The notes under the pieces were generated by a model that worked only from the letters and a program-made list of their open reading frames with translations, was not told where the DNA came from and searched no databases. Both the position numbers and the translations under genes were made by a program. A stretch of DNA of 64,000 nt from assembly GCA_964036045.1 (NCBI GenBank), contig OZ038402.1:1705380-1769379 (forward strand), given 5' to 3'. Origin of the DNA: Eutreptiella sp. 'Long Island Sound 2002' (taxonomy: Eukaryota > Euglenozoa > Euglenophyceae > Eutreptiales > Eutreptiaceae). Shown one piece after another: positions 1 through 10,595 of the stretch. Numbering within the stretch: the stretch's first letter is position 1; every line of letters starts with the position of its first letter.

Positions 1-349
1 GCTGTGCGAAAACGCCCCCTTTGTCACAGGAGTCCTTTTCAAAAAGAGAAACAAGTAAAGAGTAAGTAGCCGACTCAGCCTGAGGCCTGTACTTATTTTG
101 AGACAGGTATGCCCATCCTTGGGCACAAACCTGGTGGACTGAGGAACTCTGGATGATGCCAAGCAAATTCCGGTCACGTGGTGCAATGTGCTCCCTGTTA
201 TACCTAAGTGCCTCTGTGCGCATGGCTTGCAGTGCCATGTCCCACCAGTCTTTGGAGTTTCCAGGGAGGTCTTGCAGGTGGTGTCTAAGGGACTCCACTG
301 CTTCCTCATCCTCGAGAATTTCTTGAGGGCGGCGTAGACGGGCTCTCAT
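1..349 (-). CDS. partial LINE-like ORF, inter-domain segment (runs off left edge)
   Basis: Read on the minus strand, a frame of more than 110 codons stays open from an ATG at 347-349 to the window edge. It is hydrophilic and helical in character, with an acidic stretch (EILEDEEAVE) and a segment reading DWWDMALQAM, followed by arginine-rich residues. A tryptophan-rich, basic helix of this kind is typical of the linker between the endonuclease and the reverse transcriptase of LINEs, so I infer a LINE remnant in the opposite orientation to its neighbour. No catalytic motif lies inside the window. It could equally be a host exon; the end of the protein is not visible. Confidence 0.4.
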   Translation of the reverse strand, partial: MRARLRRPQEILEDEEAVESLRHHLQDLPGNSKDWWDMALQAMRTEALRYNREHIAPRDRNLLGIIQSSSVHQVCAQGWAYLSQNKYRPQAESATYSLLVSLFEKDSCDKGGVFAQ

Positions 350-404
350 GGAATCAAAGTTGGGTGGTTTGCATGACGCGCAATTTTATTTCTGCCGTTT
401 TGAG

Positions 405-472
405 ACTCATTGAAATCTCCGAATGCATGATATCGTTTACTCATTGAAATCTCCGAATGCATGATATCGTTT
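405..472. repeat. 34-bp perfect tandem duplication
   Basis: The 34-bp unit beginning actcattgaaatctccgaat occurs twice, at 405-438 and 439-472, with no spacer. It sits between the minus-strand LINE-like fragment and the plus-strand LINE, so it may mark a junction or an old insertion. Confidence 0.95.
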
Positions 473-548
473 ATCCTATCAACCCCGACCGCCCCCTACC
501 TGTGGGAAGGGGAGTGGTAAAGGCAGTGGTGTTTCACCCGTCCGCTAA

Positions 549-3500
549 ACGACCGGGGAAACTTCAGGGGATCTGAGAACGCAAAGGAACGAATTGTATC
601 GGTTAATGCGGGAGTTGCAGGAGCGAAAGAAACTTCCGCAGCTGGTATCCAGGACAGGCTCGGCGATACGGGGAGCAAAGGCGGTGGCAAAAGAGCTGGT
701 GAACCATTGGGACAAAGTGTCCACCCCAACGGGATCCACCGAAGAAGATTGTGTGGCTTATCTGAAGTCGTTAGGAGTGGAACAGCGGTTGCGCAAGGCA
801 GGTCGACTTCTTTTCAAGCAACTATCCCTGGACATAGTTCATGACGGCCTCAAGAGGCTGAACAGCAACAGTTCCCCTGGATTGCGGATTGGATGGTTTC
901 TCGGCAAAATTCTTCAAGAGGTTCTCGGGCATCTTTGAACCGCAAATGTATGACTCAATGAAACGCTTCCTCGAAGTGGGCAAAATGCCGGAGACATGGA
1001 CCTCGGGAGTGGTGACAATGATCCCCAAGACGAAGGCGATGCAGACACCAGATTCGCTCCGACCAATTGCACTGCAAACTACAAGGCAGAAGTGGCTCAC
1101 CAACATCCTCCTGATCCAGTTAGAGGATGTACTCCTTCACTGCATCCCGTCACAGCAAACAGGTTTCCTTCGCCACAGAAGCATACTCCAGCATGTCTAT
1201 GGGTCACGGGCACTCTGGGATGGCTTAAGTGAAGGAGCGGCGTTATCAGTAGACTTCAGAAATGCTTTCCCCACGATGTCTCACGAGATGGTGTCGGCGT
1301 TGGGTCTAATGTGCATACCATTCTTGTATATCCGTCTGATTCTACATCTTTTACGTGCACCGTATCTATACTCCGTTGGAAAAGGATACGTCCCAGGTGT
1401 TTACCACCACCCGAGGGCAGGCACGCGCCAGGGGGATCCACTCTCCCCGGCGCTGTTCTCCCTGGTGGCATCCTTTGTGATTTTCCCACTACAAGACCTG
1501 GGTCCAGTGCTGACTGTCATGATGTATGCAGACGACCTCATCATCTTCTTGGATGGAAGAGCCAACCCACAGCTGTTGAAAAGGGTATGGGAAGTGGTTT
1601 CTCGTTTTGGACAGTTTTCGGGGTTGAAGGTCAACCTGAGCAAAACGGCAGCGATAGTTCGCAACTGTGGGGGAATGGAGTGGGCGAGGTGCTTTCGGGA
1701 CATTGGAGTGGGAGTCAAAAACTTCGTCAAGTATCTGGGTGTGCGCTTGGGGAATATTCAGCACCAACAAGATGACCAAGGATGGGGGCTGACGGTAGAG
1801 CAGGCTTTCGCACCAGCGCTGCAAGAGGCCTTCCGTCGCGCTAGGGTGGTATCCACGCTGCAACTGTCCATGAACGAACGTGCATTCATGCTGACATCAT
1901 GGATTTTGCCGGTCGTGGCATGGGTATCCAAGGCATACTACGCCCCAGTCTCGGTGATCAGACAACTGAAGTTGGTGTACCACGTGACTATGGGTACCAA
2001 CAGCTGGGGAATCACCCTACCAATCCTCTCATGACCAGGGACGCAAGGGGGACTGGCACTACCAGAACCAAAGCTGTTTCTTATGCACCAGGCAGCGGCT
2101 CCGTTCGTCAGCCTGTTGGGAGAGCCTCACAAATTCCCTGACAAGGCAGTGGAGACCTTCTATGCATGGGCAACAGCCATAGGGTTCACACCATCCAAGG
2201 ACAACCTTCCATATATTCAACTGGGCATGGTCCGAACAGCAGATCTCACATTTTTGGGATGGTCGGTGAAGGCACACTCCAACATTCAGCGAGTGGCCCC
2301 GCAGGTGGCCCCCCCGACAAACCGGGACCGCCTGCCGTTGTGGCACTCTGTGTATTTCCGAAATGAGTTCAACTGCTCCAACTACAACACGAAATTGATC
2401 AGGCAGGGGGTGCTGACGTGGGGTCAATTCCAATCCCTGGAGGACGCAAGACTGTTCAATGCACTGCCTCGGACATGGAAAGGGGTCTACAATCATGGCG
2501 GACGACTCCTCAACAAAGTCCCGTCACAAGGGGGGTTTGATACCCCCGCAGCCCATACCCAAAACTGGACCAGGGCATGGCTGCTCCAGTTTTACGCCTC
2601 TCAGCCAGGGGTCCGCGACCCGCAAACACCGGAGGTATGGGAACAGTTTGCACAGGCGCTGTGGCACAAACTGACCGTACATGCAAGAGTCTACAAGAGG
2701 TAAGGCACGGACAAGTGCCCGTTGTGCTCACAAAAGGAGACAGCTAAGCACGCGATGGTCGAATGCCCCATGTTCAAAGCGGCGGCGGCGGTGATACAGC
2801 ATTACTATGGCCAGGTGGAAACTGATAACGGGACACCCACAATTCGAGACATGATGGAGTCCGCCGACCAAGAATGGTTGCTCAAAACGAACCAAGGCTG
2901 GGCGATGTGGTCAGCAAGAAGTGCCCACTGGCGGTACCGATGCGAAGTCAAGGGAGGAGTGTCGCCGGTGTTCACGTCATACCTAACAACATGGCTAAGG
3001 GAGCTATGTGAGTGGGTGGGATTTTACACAGGGGAGCGCAGGGAACAATGGAAAGGTTTTCAAAAGTCACTGGAGCAACTTCGAGACACCGGAGTGCAGC
3101 CGCGACAAGGGGAAGTGCAAGTACATGGGAGACTGCATGCGTGGTGGCAAACACACACGGAGTGCTTCACCCAAGATAAATCAGCCAACAACCATAGTTG
3201 GCAAAGGGCAACAAAACCACGGCCGAAGCGCCCGAGGCAGGCAGGCCCGGGAGTGCTACAAGGAGTGCAAGATCCGATTGCAGAATTGGTGGCGAAGGGC
3301 TACAGGATAGTGTACACGGACGGATCGTCGAAACGACTGAGCCACAAGGACATGCGCAGGGCTGGGGGATTTGGCGTGTTCGCGGCGGAAGACGACCAAG
3401 GACCAGAGGTGCGCTTCTGTGGCTACGTACCAACACATCACAGGCAAACAAACAACGGGGCAGAGCTTTGGGCAGCCGTGGAAGCCTTACAGGGATTCTA

Positions 3501-4128
3501 GGTGCCAAAACTGGCAATCCTCACCGACTCGCAGTACCTGCATCTGGGAGCGACTGTCAAGGCCCAACACTGGAAGTCAAAGGGATGGACAACCACATCT
3601 GGAAAACTGCAAGTCCACGTCCCAGTCTGGGAAATGCTGCTCCAGGAAATGGCGACGCCGGGAAGAGAAGTCAGGTGGGAACATGTCCCAGCACATGTCA
3701 ACGTGCAGGGAAATGAGGTGGCGAATGGATTAGCCATGGAAGGCATGTGTTCAAGCCCACTGTGGTCTCGGCATGTTGCACCAAGTTCATCATCAGGGTC
3801 AGAGTCCACGGTAGGCTTGAGGGGAGGGTCGGGATCAGAGTCAGAGGGCACCAGCGCACTCTGGTCATCCTTGGGTATGGTACCCATGGACAGTGATGAA
3901 CTGACAGGGGAGGAATCCGAGGAGCCAGCGCCACGTGAAATGGGACCATACTCCTCAAGCAGTACAGAAAGTGAGGAAATGAGGACAGGACACACACACC
4001 AGGGAGTGCTGTCGAGTGCACTGTCAGCAGCGGACACACTGTCCTTCAGCACTGATGTGAGTGACACCAGGCGACAGCGCAAGAAGCGAATGCTCAGGAA
4101 ACGCAGGAACCCAGGACAGGGTCGATAA
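549..4128 (+). pseudogene. LINE ORF2 remnant: reverse transcriptase, zinc finger, RNase H, Ser/acidic tail
   Basis: This is the RT-to-RNase H part of a non-LTR retrotransposon polyprotein; the N-terminal endonuclease is missing. RT motifs run from LRPIALQTTRQKW through VDFRNAFPTMSHEM and GTRQGDPLSPALF to the active site YADD at 1525-1536. A zinc-finger segment (CPLC...H...C) follows near 2720, and the RNase H starts at VYTDGSS near 3310. The frame is broken by a 7-bp imperfect tandem duplication near 879-890 and by in-frame stops TGA 2032-2034, TAA 2701-2703 and TAG 3499-3501; reading otherwise continues in one frame to TAA 4126-4128. The last RNase H acidic residue is Asn (NEVANGLA instead of the usual NExADxLA). 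The tail (about 3740-4120) is rich in Ser, Glu and Asp and ends in basic residues after FSTDVSDTR, a motif shared with the LINE at 51241-52613. Confidence 0.9.
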
Positions 4129-4326
4129 TGACAGAGCCAGTAGCCCTTGCACAATGGTGCAGACATCTCACAGGTTCCAAGCACAACAATGCATGTCTGA
4201 AATCTGTGTTCTGACGCAGAGTTTGCATCACACGAGCTGCGTTTTGTCGCAGCGAGCAGCAGCACGCAAAGGAGAACTCCAAGCATCTGAACGCCGCGTC
4301 CTGTCGCGGACAGGCACCCAGGCGTC
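4129..4326. other. spacer between LINE ORF2 and its 3' ORF
   Basis: About 200 bases with stops in all plus frames and no recognisable element. It separates the RNase H/tail ORF from a short downstream ORF in the same frame number. Confidence 0.5.
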
Positions 4327-4867
4327 ATGCCGTCTGTAAGGACACAGCAGGAGAAGGGAACACATCAGCAGCGGTATGGCCCGTACACACACAAACAGCC
4401 AACCCCAAAGAAAGTCAAGCCTCAGCAAGAACGCCAGCGTTTCAAAGTGCAAGCACTGAGTCAGCTGGACGCCATTGCGAACGAAGGACTGCAAGCAGTT
4501 GAAGCAGAGCTGACCACAATGGCCTGGGCCCGCAACCAGCAGATCTGGCTCTGACTGGACCAACCACATGACACCAGGATGCGTTGTGAGATTGTGGACA
4601 ACCATGAGGAACCATTGCTGATGAGCAATCAGGAGCTCTACTCGGTGATGGTCCAGATCAACTGGACCCTGAAAACCCAGGCTTTGGCGAACATGCAGGT
4701 CCAGTGGCGACCCAAAAGTGCAGGCAAGTGGCACCCGTTCCAGTGGGAGGCGATCCTCCACTGTCCGACAACAGAAGGGCATAGAGCGGTGCCCTCCTCG
4801 GTGAGCAGAACTGGAGATTGCATGCATGTGTGGCTGGCAGGCCGAGCGGACCTCTTGCGGTTGTTCC
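4327..4867 (+). pseudogene. LINE 3' ORF, left part, split by YR1
   Basis: An ATG at 4327 opens a basic, Gln/Lys-rich frame (PKKVKPQQERQRFKVQ). It is interrupted by TGA at 4552-4554, then stays open through a Trp-rich segment to 4867, where the YR1 retrotransposon begins. If YR1 is removed at its A-rich junction, the same frame continues at 10688 without a stop (LRLFQ, then KNALQAGG). I infer that this was one ORF before insertion. Its function is unknown: I recognise no domain, and it might be a nucleic-acid-binding accessory protein of the LINE. The stop at 4552 is compatible with a CGA-to-TGA change. Confidence 0.55.
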
Positions 4868-4870
4868 AAA

Positions 4871-4985
4871 TCTTAGCTCAGCCGTGCCTGAGCTTTGGTT
4901 TTGCTCGTCGGGTGGTGTGTGTGTGTGCATGCGTGTGTGCAGTGAGCCTCTGTACTTGTAGAGCATTTTTGCTTGTTGCCAGCAG
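4871..4985 (+). repeat. YR1 split direct repeat A1 (left end)
   Basis: 115 bp identical to 10416-10530, including a (gt)n-rich stretch. It immediately follows AAA at 4868-4870, the crossover core, and lies 62 bp upstream of the gag ATG, so it may contain the promoter or leader. Confidence 0.93.
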
Positions 4986-5047
4986 ACCATAGGTGGTCAC
5001 ACGTAGAGCCTGCTCCGTGACACTTTGGAACGACCCGGTCTGTGAAT

Positions 5048-6097
5048 ATGTCAGTTGACGATTTTGCCGTCTTCGCGAAGGGAACAATTTGTTCCCAGTT
5101 CATTGATAGCGTTCCCATGCTAGAGATAGCCAGGGCTGCCTCGCAGGTGGAGATGAAGCTGTCGGTGCTGCTGGAACGCAGGCCAGAGTGGGAGGCTAGT
5201 TTCGTCGCCAGGTACGGAGTCGAGTTGGGGGAGGTGGGGCTGGTGAAGATGATCGCCTCGTATTGCGTCATGGCCCAGTGCGACCTGGATGTGGCGTCGC
5301 TGGGCTTTGTCAAGGTGGAGGTACCACCCCAACAGCCGCAGACGGTGTCGCCAGAGCTTCAGGAGCTCAAGCAGTTGGTTCAGGGACAGGCCCTTGTGAT
5401 GGAGGGCCTGCGCAAGCAGTTGGAGGCGGTCAGTGCCAAGGCCGAGGCGGAGTCCAAGAGGAAAATGGCGAAGGTCCCGCCGCTGTGTAAAGCGGAAATC
5501 GTGAAGGTGAGGGAGTTGGATTCTAAGCCCCAGTGGATCTTCGCCAGCCTTCTCGCGCTGTCCACCTTGTTGTGGCGCAGGGAGGTGCCCCAACACGAAT
5601 ACGTCTCCAAGTACAAGGACAAGGAAAAGTTCACGGACGCCATCCTGGACGAGCTGGCGCCGGTGGTGGACGCGGACTCCGCGGACACGGAAGTGTGGCA
5701 GCTGGAGTCCATGGATGATGACGAACTTACGCGCCTTCGGAGTTTTGTCCAGGCGGTCTGGACGTTCACGGTGACTAGCCTGTCGGCGTACAGGGGCAAG
5801 AAGGGCTTGGACCCCGGACCGGTCGGCGAGGGGTCGGACGCGGCCGAGGACGCGTCCGATGTGCCTGTGCTGTCCGCTGGTTGTACGGGAGCGGCGGAGG
5901 AGGAGGTGGTGGGGCGGCGGCTGCAAGCCATGAAGGGTAAGTTCCGCGTTGAGGGGGGCCGCCGCCTGTACACCGCCAAGCCGGGCGCCGAGCCGATGGA
6001 CGTCACCAATGCCCCGGTGACAGCGTGTCGGGCATGCAAGAACGCTGGGAGGGGAGTGAAACGGCATTGGTTTCACGAGTGCCCCGGCTTTGACTGA
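5048..6097 (+). CDS. YR1 gag-like protein
   Basis: The first ORF of YR1 starts at ATG 5048, ends at TGA 6095-6097 and gives 349 residues. The N-terminal third is helical with no known signature. The middle is Gln/Glu-rich (PPQQPQTVSPELQELKQLVQ) and looks like a coiled coil. The C-terminus carries a Cys/His cluster (CRACKNAGRGVKRHWFHEC) resembling a non-canonical zinc knuckle. Position and composition fit a structural, RNA-binding gag. The TGA is directly followed by TGG GGA, and the same frame stays open into the recombinase, so gag may be made alone and as a readthrough fusion. An alternative in-frame GTG lies at 5042. Confidence 0.8.
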   Translation: MSVDDFAVFAKGTICSQFIDSVPMLEIARAASQVEMKLSVLLERRPEWEASFVARYGVELGEVGLVKMIASYCVMAQCDLDVASLGFVKVEVPPQQPQTVSPELQELKQLVQGQALVMEGLRKQLEAVSAKAEAESKRKMAKVPPLCKAEIVKVRELDSKPQWIFASLLALSTLLWRREVPQHEYVSKYKDKEKFTDAILDELAPVVDADSADTEVWQLESMDDDELTRLRSFVQAVWTFTVTSLSAYRGKKGLDPGPVGEGSDAAEDASDVPVLSAGCTGAAEEEVVGRRLQAMKGKFRVEGGRRLYTAKPGAEPMDVTNAPVTACRACKNAGRGVKRHWFHECPGFD

Positions 6098-7582
6098 TGG
6101 GGAAGCTGCCCCATCCGGCCCATCCCTCCCGAGCCCCGGGGGGCCTTGGTGGTTCTCGGACCGTCGGACTTCCGGGATGGCGAGGACGTGGTCTGGCGCC
6201 TGGTGTGGGCAGCGTGGAGACGGATATGGAAGGAGGATGAGATCACCTCCGTGGACGCCCTGCAGGCATCCTCCTGGGCAAAAAGCACCATGGGTACGTA
6301 TTGTACCCACTTCCGCAAGATGGCCCTCTGGGTGGGCTACACGCCCACATCCGAGCTTGAACGAGCGGCGTGCCGCTACATTTTCCAGTTATGGGGACTG
6401 GGGTACTCGGGAAGCTCCCTCAAGGTCGCAGTGTCGGCGTTCCGGGCGCTGGAGGACATGGGATGGCTGCCAGCGTTCGTCAGTCGCCGGGTCTGGCGCT
6501 GTGCCAAATGGGCGCCCACGGAGCCGGCCCTACGGCCCTACGCAGGTTTGGACGACCTCCGCAACTTCGCGCTGGCTTGCACGGAGCGACCGCAGTGGAC
6601 CGTCTATGGGATGGCAGTCCTGGCATTCACCTGCCTTCTGCGGGTGGGTGAGGCCGCGCCCCTCCGTCGGGGGGGATCCCGGTGTCGGGGATTGGCGTTC
6701 CGCACGGTCAAGGTGGCGCCGCGCATCGTGCGCAGGCGACTCGGGAAGTATGCCCAAGAGTGGCTGGGCTGGCTCGATGCCACGGGGGCCACGTCTGCTG
6801 TCGTCGGAGCGCAATTCTGTCCGCAGGGACCAGCTTTCATGCAGTCGGTCATGGCTGCCGCGTTGGGGGGCAGCGACAACCCCCACGCCAGGTGGCACGC
6901 ATGGAGGCGAGGGGGCTCCGCGGCCCTGCGATGGTTGGGGCTGCCCATCAAGTGGCTGGCTTGGTGGGGGCGGTGGCTTTCGGAGACGGTGGCAGTCCAC
7001 TACGCCGACGCGCCCGACGACTTCGTCGTCACGACCGAGGCTGTCCTCCCCTGGCCCCCTGATAACCATGCAGGAGAGTTCGTTTGGCGCGCCGTGTCCC
7101 TCCGGGACATTTTCCCGAAGGAGCTCCTGGAGCTCTGTGCCCCTGATGCCGATGAGCCCCCACAATGGGGAGGTGACGGGGATGGGTCGGCAGGAGGTCG
7201 GGGTGGATCGTGCCCTGGGGAGTCCGCGAGTCCTGCCGCTGCGGAAGCTGCTGGGAGGGAGGACCGGGCTGGCGCACGTGACCCGGGGGCCCCTCCGGCC
7301 CTTACGGCTGTTGAGGGGTCCTCAGGACGCGGGCGCCGGCCGCGGGGGGACGGGGGGGGGGAAGTCATTGATGTGGATGCAGACCCCCCACCTGCCTCCG
7401 CAGCAGGCTCCTCCATCAGGCGGCTGCGCATCGCGGCCCGCAGGACGGGTGAGGTCGCGTCCGTCTTGGGCAAGCGGAAGGCCGCGGGCCCGGCCAGGAT
7501 TGTGGGTGCGGCTGCCCGAACGGCAATTTCCCGTCGCGTCGGAGCTGGGTCAATGGGTGCGGGAGCGCCTTCGGACCGGTGA
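6098..7582 (+). CDS. YR1 tyrosine recombinase (integrase)
   Basis: This frame is the same as gag and is open from just after the gag TGA to TGA 7580-7582; no ATG occurs near its start. The protein has the tyrosine recombinase layout: an N-terminal SAM-like part (SSWAKSTMGTYCTHFRK), the first catalytic Arg in CLLRVGEA (codon 6641-6643), the HxxR box in HAWRRGG (His 6896-6898, Arg 6905-6907) and the nucleophile Tyr in AVHYADAP (codon 7001-7003). It should cut and rejoin the circular DNA intermediate and the target through a 3'-phosphotyrosine. The C-terminal 170 residues are low-complexity Arg/Ala/Gly. Its end overlaps the RT frame. All catalytic residues I can place are present. Confidence 0.88.
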   Translation, partial: WGSCPIRPIPPEPRGALVVLGPSDFRDGEDVVWRLVWAAWRRIWKEDEITSVDALQASSWAKSTMGTYCTHFRKMALWVGYTPTSELERAACRYIFQLWGLGYSGSSLKVAVSAFRALEDMGWLPAFVSRRVWRCAKWAPTEPALRPYAGLDDLRNFALACTERPQWTVYGMAVLAFTCLLRVGEAAPLRRGGSRCRGLAFRTVKVAPRIVRRRLGKYAQEWLGWLDATGATSAVVGAQFCPQGPAFMQSVMAAALGGSDNPHARWHAWRRGGSAALRWLGLPIKWLAWWGRWLSETVAVHYADAPDDFVVTTEAVLPWPPDNHAGEFVWRAVSLRDIFPKELLELCAPDADEPPQWGGDGDGSAGGRGGSCPGESASPAAAEAAGREDRAGARDPGAPPALTAVEGSSGRGRRPRGDGGGEVIDVDADPPPASAAGSSIRRLRIAARRTGEVASVLGKRKAAGPARIVGAAARTAISRRVGAGSMGAGAPSDR

Positions 7583-9571
7583 GTGGGACGCCTGGTTGTG
7601 CTCCCTGCGGGCTTGTCTGCCCCGCGCACCGCCTGGTTTACTGGAGCGTCGCCTGTTGCAGTTTCTGGAGTGGGGCAGTGAAGCTGCCCGTGATCTCAGA
7701 CAGCCGGAGTTTCTGCGAGTCTTGGCTGTGGCTTTGTCCTCATTTAGCCCTGAGGTTTGGGAGTCGCTCTTGCATGATTCGACGTCGCCCAAATTGCTTA
7801 TGCAGCGTATCAGGGAGGAGGTATTGGCGCGGGGTTTGGGGCCGGTGGGGCGTGTGGATATCCCCCGCGAGGTCTGGGATAGTTGTGTGCCGGACGGCTT
7901 CGCAGAATTGGTAGGCAGGCAGTTTTCTGGGATAATTCCCCCATCGGATGAGGCGGTGGTCATGATGAGGGCATTGCGGGACCAGGGTTTGCTTTTCCCC
8001 CTGCCGCCGGGGTCACCTGGGCCCAATGGGGGTGTTTTTGCGATACCCAAGACGGAGGAGAAGTGCAGTTTGATTGTCAATCTGGTGCCCCTTAATGAGG
8101 AGATGCGGTCTCGGCCGGAGAAGTTCTCCCTCCCCTCTGTGGAGGTGTTGGCCCTTTTGGCGCAGGTGGCTCAGCAAGGGTCCTCCTTTTTCCTCCCCTC
8201 TTTTTATGCCCGAGCGCGTTGCATGAGGCCGGTGTGGGATATTCTGTCCCTGCCGGGGGGGGGGGGGGGGAAGAGCTGTGCATGTGCCACATCGACCTGA
8301 GTAATTGCTTTTGGTCACTTCAGCTGCCGCGCGAGTTCTGGGGGGCCTTTCGCGTCTCGGATGGAGAGGGGGGGGTGTTGGCTTTCCGGTGCTTGCCCTT
8401 TGGGTGGAAGTACAGCCCCCTCCTGTGCCAGCGAGTGTTAGAGGGTCTGGTGGCCGGCGCGGGGCTGTTGGGGGTGCTGGTTTTAATTTACTTGGATGAT
8501 GTCCTGGTTGTGGGGCGCGGCCGCGCGCGTGTGCGGGAGCAGACGGCAAGGGCGGCGGAGGCGTTGCGCCGTGCAGGTGCTGTAGTCAGCCCAAAGAGTA
8601 CGTTAGAGCCTGTGCAGCGGCTGGTGTGGCTGGGGAAGGATATTGATTTGCAGGGGGGGGAGGTGCGGACTGCTGGCAACGCGTGGGAAGCTCTGTTTGC
8701 GCATTGGTTGAGGTTGTCTGTGGGACCCTGTAGGGTGAAACGGCTGCAGCAGTTCTTGGGGCGGGCACAGTGGATATGTCGCCCGGGTTCTGGGCACAGT
8801 CCGCACCTGTCTGGTGTGTGGGCTCATGTGCTCTGGGCGCCCCCCCGGCTGCCGTTTACCCCAGTGCGTTTGCTTAAGTCTATGTGCGTGGCGTGCGTGC
8901 TTGCCAGGAGGCAATGGTCAGTGGTGTCCCTCCCCAGGGTGGTGAAGCGGTCGCCGTTGGTTGTTTACGTCGACGCGGCGCTGGACGCGGGTGAATACCG
9001 GCTGGGCCTGTTTTCGATGGATGTGGGTTCTCGATCGGTTGTGCCCGCGGAGCAGCCGCCCAACCAGCAGTGTGCGGAGGCTGCCGCGCTGCTCTGGGGC
9101 TTGAAGCTCATCCTCAATGTAGGCGTTCGGGAGGCCCATTTGTTTGGGGATAATGCGGCGGCGCTAGTGCAGTTCCTTCGGTGTAAAGCCAAGGTGGGGC
9201 GTAAATTCCAGCAGTCCATTCTGAAGCGTTTCCGCTACCTGTGGGCGTCGTGCCCAGGCTTCACGGTATATATGCACTGGGTGCGTGGTTCACATAATCC
9301 CGCTGATCCTATCAGTAGGTTGAGTGACAACTTCAATGGAGATCTGGGTTTGGCGCGCGAGGTGGCGGCGCGCAGGGTTGGGGATCTCTGGGCCTTTCCC
9401 GATAGGCGCACGGTTTTTTTGTGGACCCTGGGGGTGCCTATGGGGCCCTTTGTTCTGCCGCATTCGTGGAGAGCGGGCCTGTGGTCCCCGGGGGGTGGTG
9501 AAGGGGGGGCGGAGTTCCACGAGGTTTTTTTGCAGTACCGCTTGGAGGAGTCGGTGGGTGCAATGACTTGA
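7503..9571 (+). pseudogene. YR1 reverse transcriptase - RNase H (one frameshift)
   Basis: RT of the DIRS/LTR type. The frame runs from upstream of the YR stop; I place the first plausible residues near 7503. Motifs are a fingers segment (PKTEEKCSLIVNLVPLN), DLSNCFWSLQ, FRCLPFGWKYSP and the active site YLDD at 8489-8500. The reading frame changes inside a run of twelve G near 8258-8270: upstream residues lie in one frame and everything from DLSNCFWS onward in another. The RNase H follows with its acidic residues in YVDAALDAG, CAEAAAL, GDNAAA and the closing HNPADPISR. TGA at 9569-9571 ends it. No methyltransferase domain follows. The shift may be a sequencing error or true decay. Confidence 0.85.
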
Positions 9572-10323
9572 TGTCGTGTAGTGCCGGCGCCTGCTTGTAG
9601 AGCTCGTTTCTCTTGGGGTGGGAGTGTGCGCTCACCCTTTGCTTTGCGTTCTGTGTCAGGTCTCTGAGTGCCACCCTGGGATGGCCGGGCTGCTTTGCGC
9701 CCGGGCATTGCTCGCGCATTTGTGGGCGTTTTTTGGCTTCCACGGCTGCGCCAATGTTCTGGTAGTTGTGTGTGGCTCGTATTCTCTCTGCGTTTTGGCA
9801 GGTCCAGTGTGCGCAGGCGGGAGCCCTCCGGGCGATTGTCGGTAGAGGCGGCCCTGCCCTGCGTGGATGTCGCGGGCTGATTTTGTGGTTATGGGCCGGG
9901 CGTTGGTCCTTTGGCCTGCACCGCTGCCTCTTTGTTGTGGGTCCGGGGTCCATGCTTTCTTAGGGTTAGAGCTGGGTTGGGCGCTGGCCCGCCTTTTTGA
10001 GATCTGCTGCGGATCTCAGGGGTGCTGCCCTGGGCTGACCGGGCAGCTCTGCGACAGGGCGGCAGTGCCTGACGGTCGCTGTACATTTACCGCTTCCTCA
10101 TTGGCGGCGGCAGGGGTCGTCCAAGCTCTCTTGGGCTTGGTCTGCGGACGCCTGAAGCCTGGCGGGTGGCGCCGGTGTGTGCGGGGCGCCTTTGGCGATT
10201 TATGTTTGGGGCGGCCGTATACTTCGAGGGTGTGGCGTGCGTTGCGCATGGGGGCCGCTGGGTCTCAGACCTGCGCCGGGGGGGGGGGGGGGGGGGTTAT
10301 GCGGCAGTTTGGCATGAACGAGA
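9572..10323 (+). other. YR1 3' non-coding region
   Basis: About 750 bases between the RT-RNase H stop and repeat B1. I find no protein resemblance in any frame. It is T/G-rich on the plus strand and contains a long G run near 10278-10294. Confidence 0.6.
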
Positions 10324-10415
10324 CCCACGAGGAGGCGGCACACTGACGAGATGTGCCACAGGAGACGTGCGTGTTTTGCCTCGTGTTTGCGTGTTTGCTT
10401 GTGGTTTTAGCAAAA
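10324..10415 (+). repeat. YR1 split direct repeat B1
   Basis: 92 bp identical to 10596-10687. It ends in AAAA (10412-10415) and joins directly to A2, forming the internal B1/A2 junction that mirrors a circular intermediate. Confidence 0.93.
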
Positions 10416-10530
10416 TCTTAGCTCAGCCGTGCCTGAGCTTTGGTTTTGCTCGTCGGGTGGTGTGTGTGTGTGCATGCGTGTGTGCAGTGAGCCTCTGTAC
10501 TTGTAGAGCATTTTTGCTTGTTGCCAGCAG
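10416..10530 (+). repeat. YR1 split direct repeat A2
   Basis: 115 bp identical to A1 (4871-4985). A unique 65-bp spacer (10531-10595) lies between it and B2. Confidence 0.93.
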
Positions 10531-10595
10531 CCCACCCGTCCCGCCCAATGACGCTATTTGCGACTTCTATTGCCCATACCGGGCTTTTGTGACTG

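Noticed and set aside
5120-6310. 396-codon minus-strand frame
   Set aside because: Antisense shadow of YR1 gag, His/Arg/Leu-rich, no recognisable motif.
6090-7502. Long open frame overlapping the YR1 recombinase
   Set aside because: Composition (Arg/Ser/Pro/Gly/Trp) fits an antiphase shadow; RT similarity starts only near 7503.
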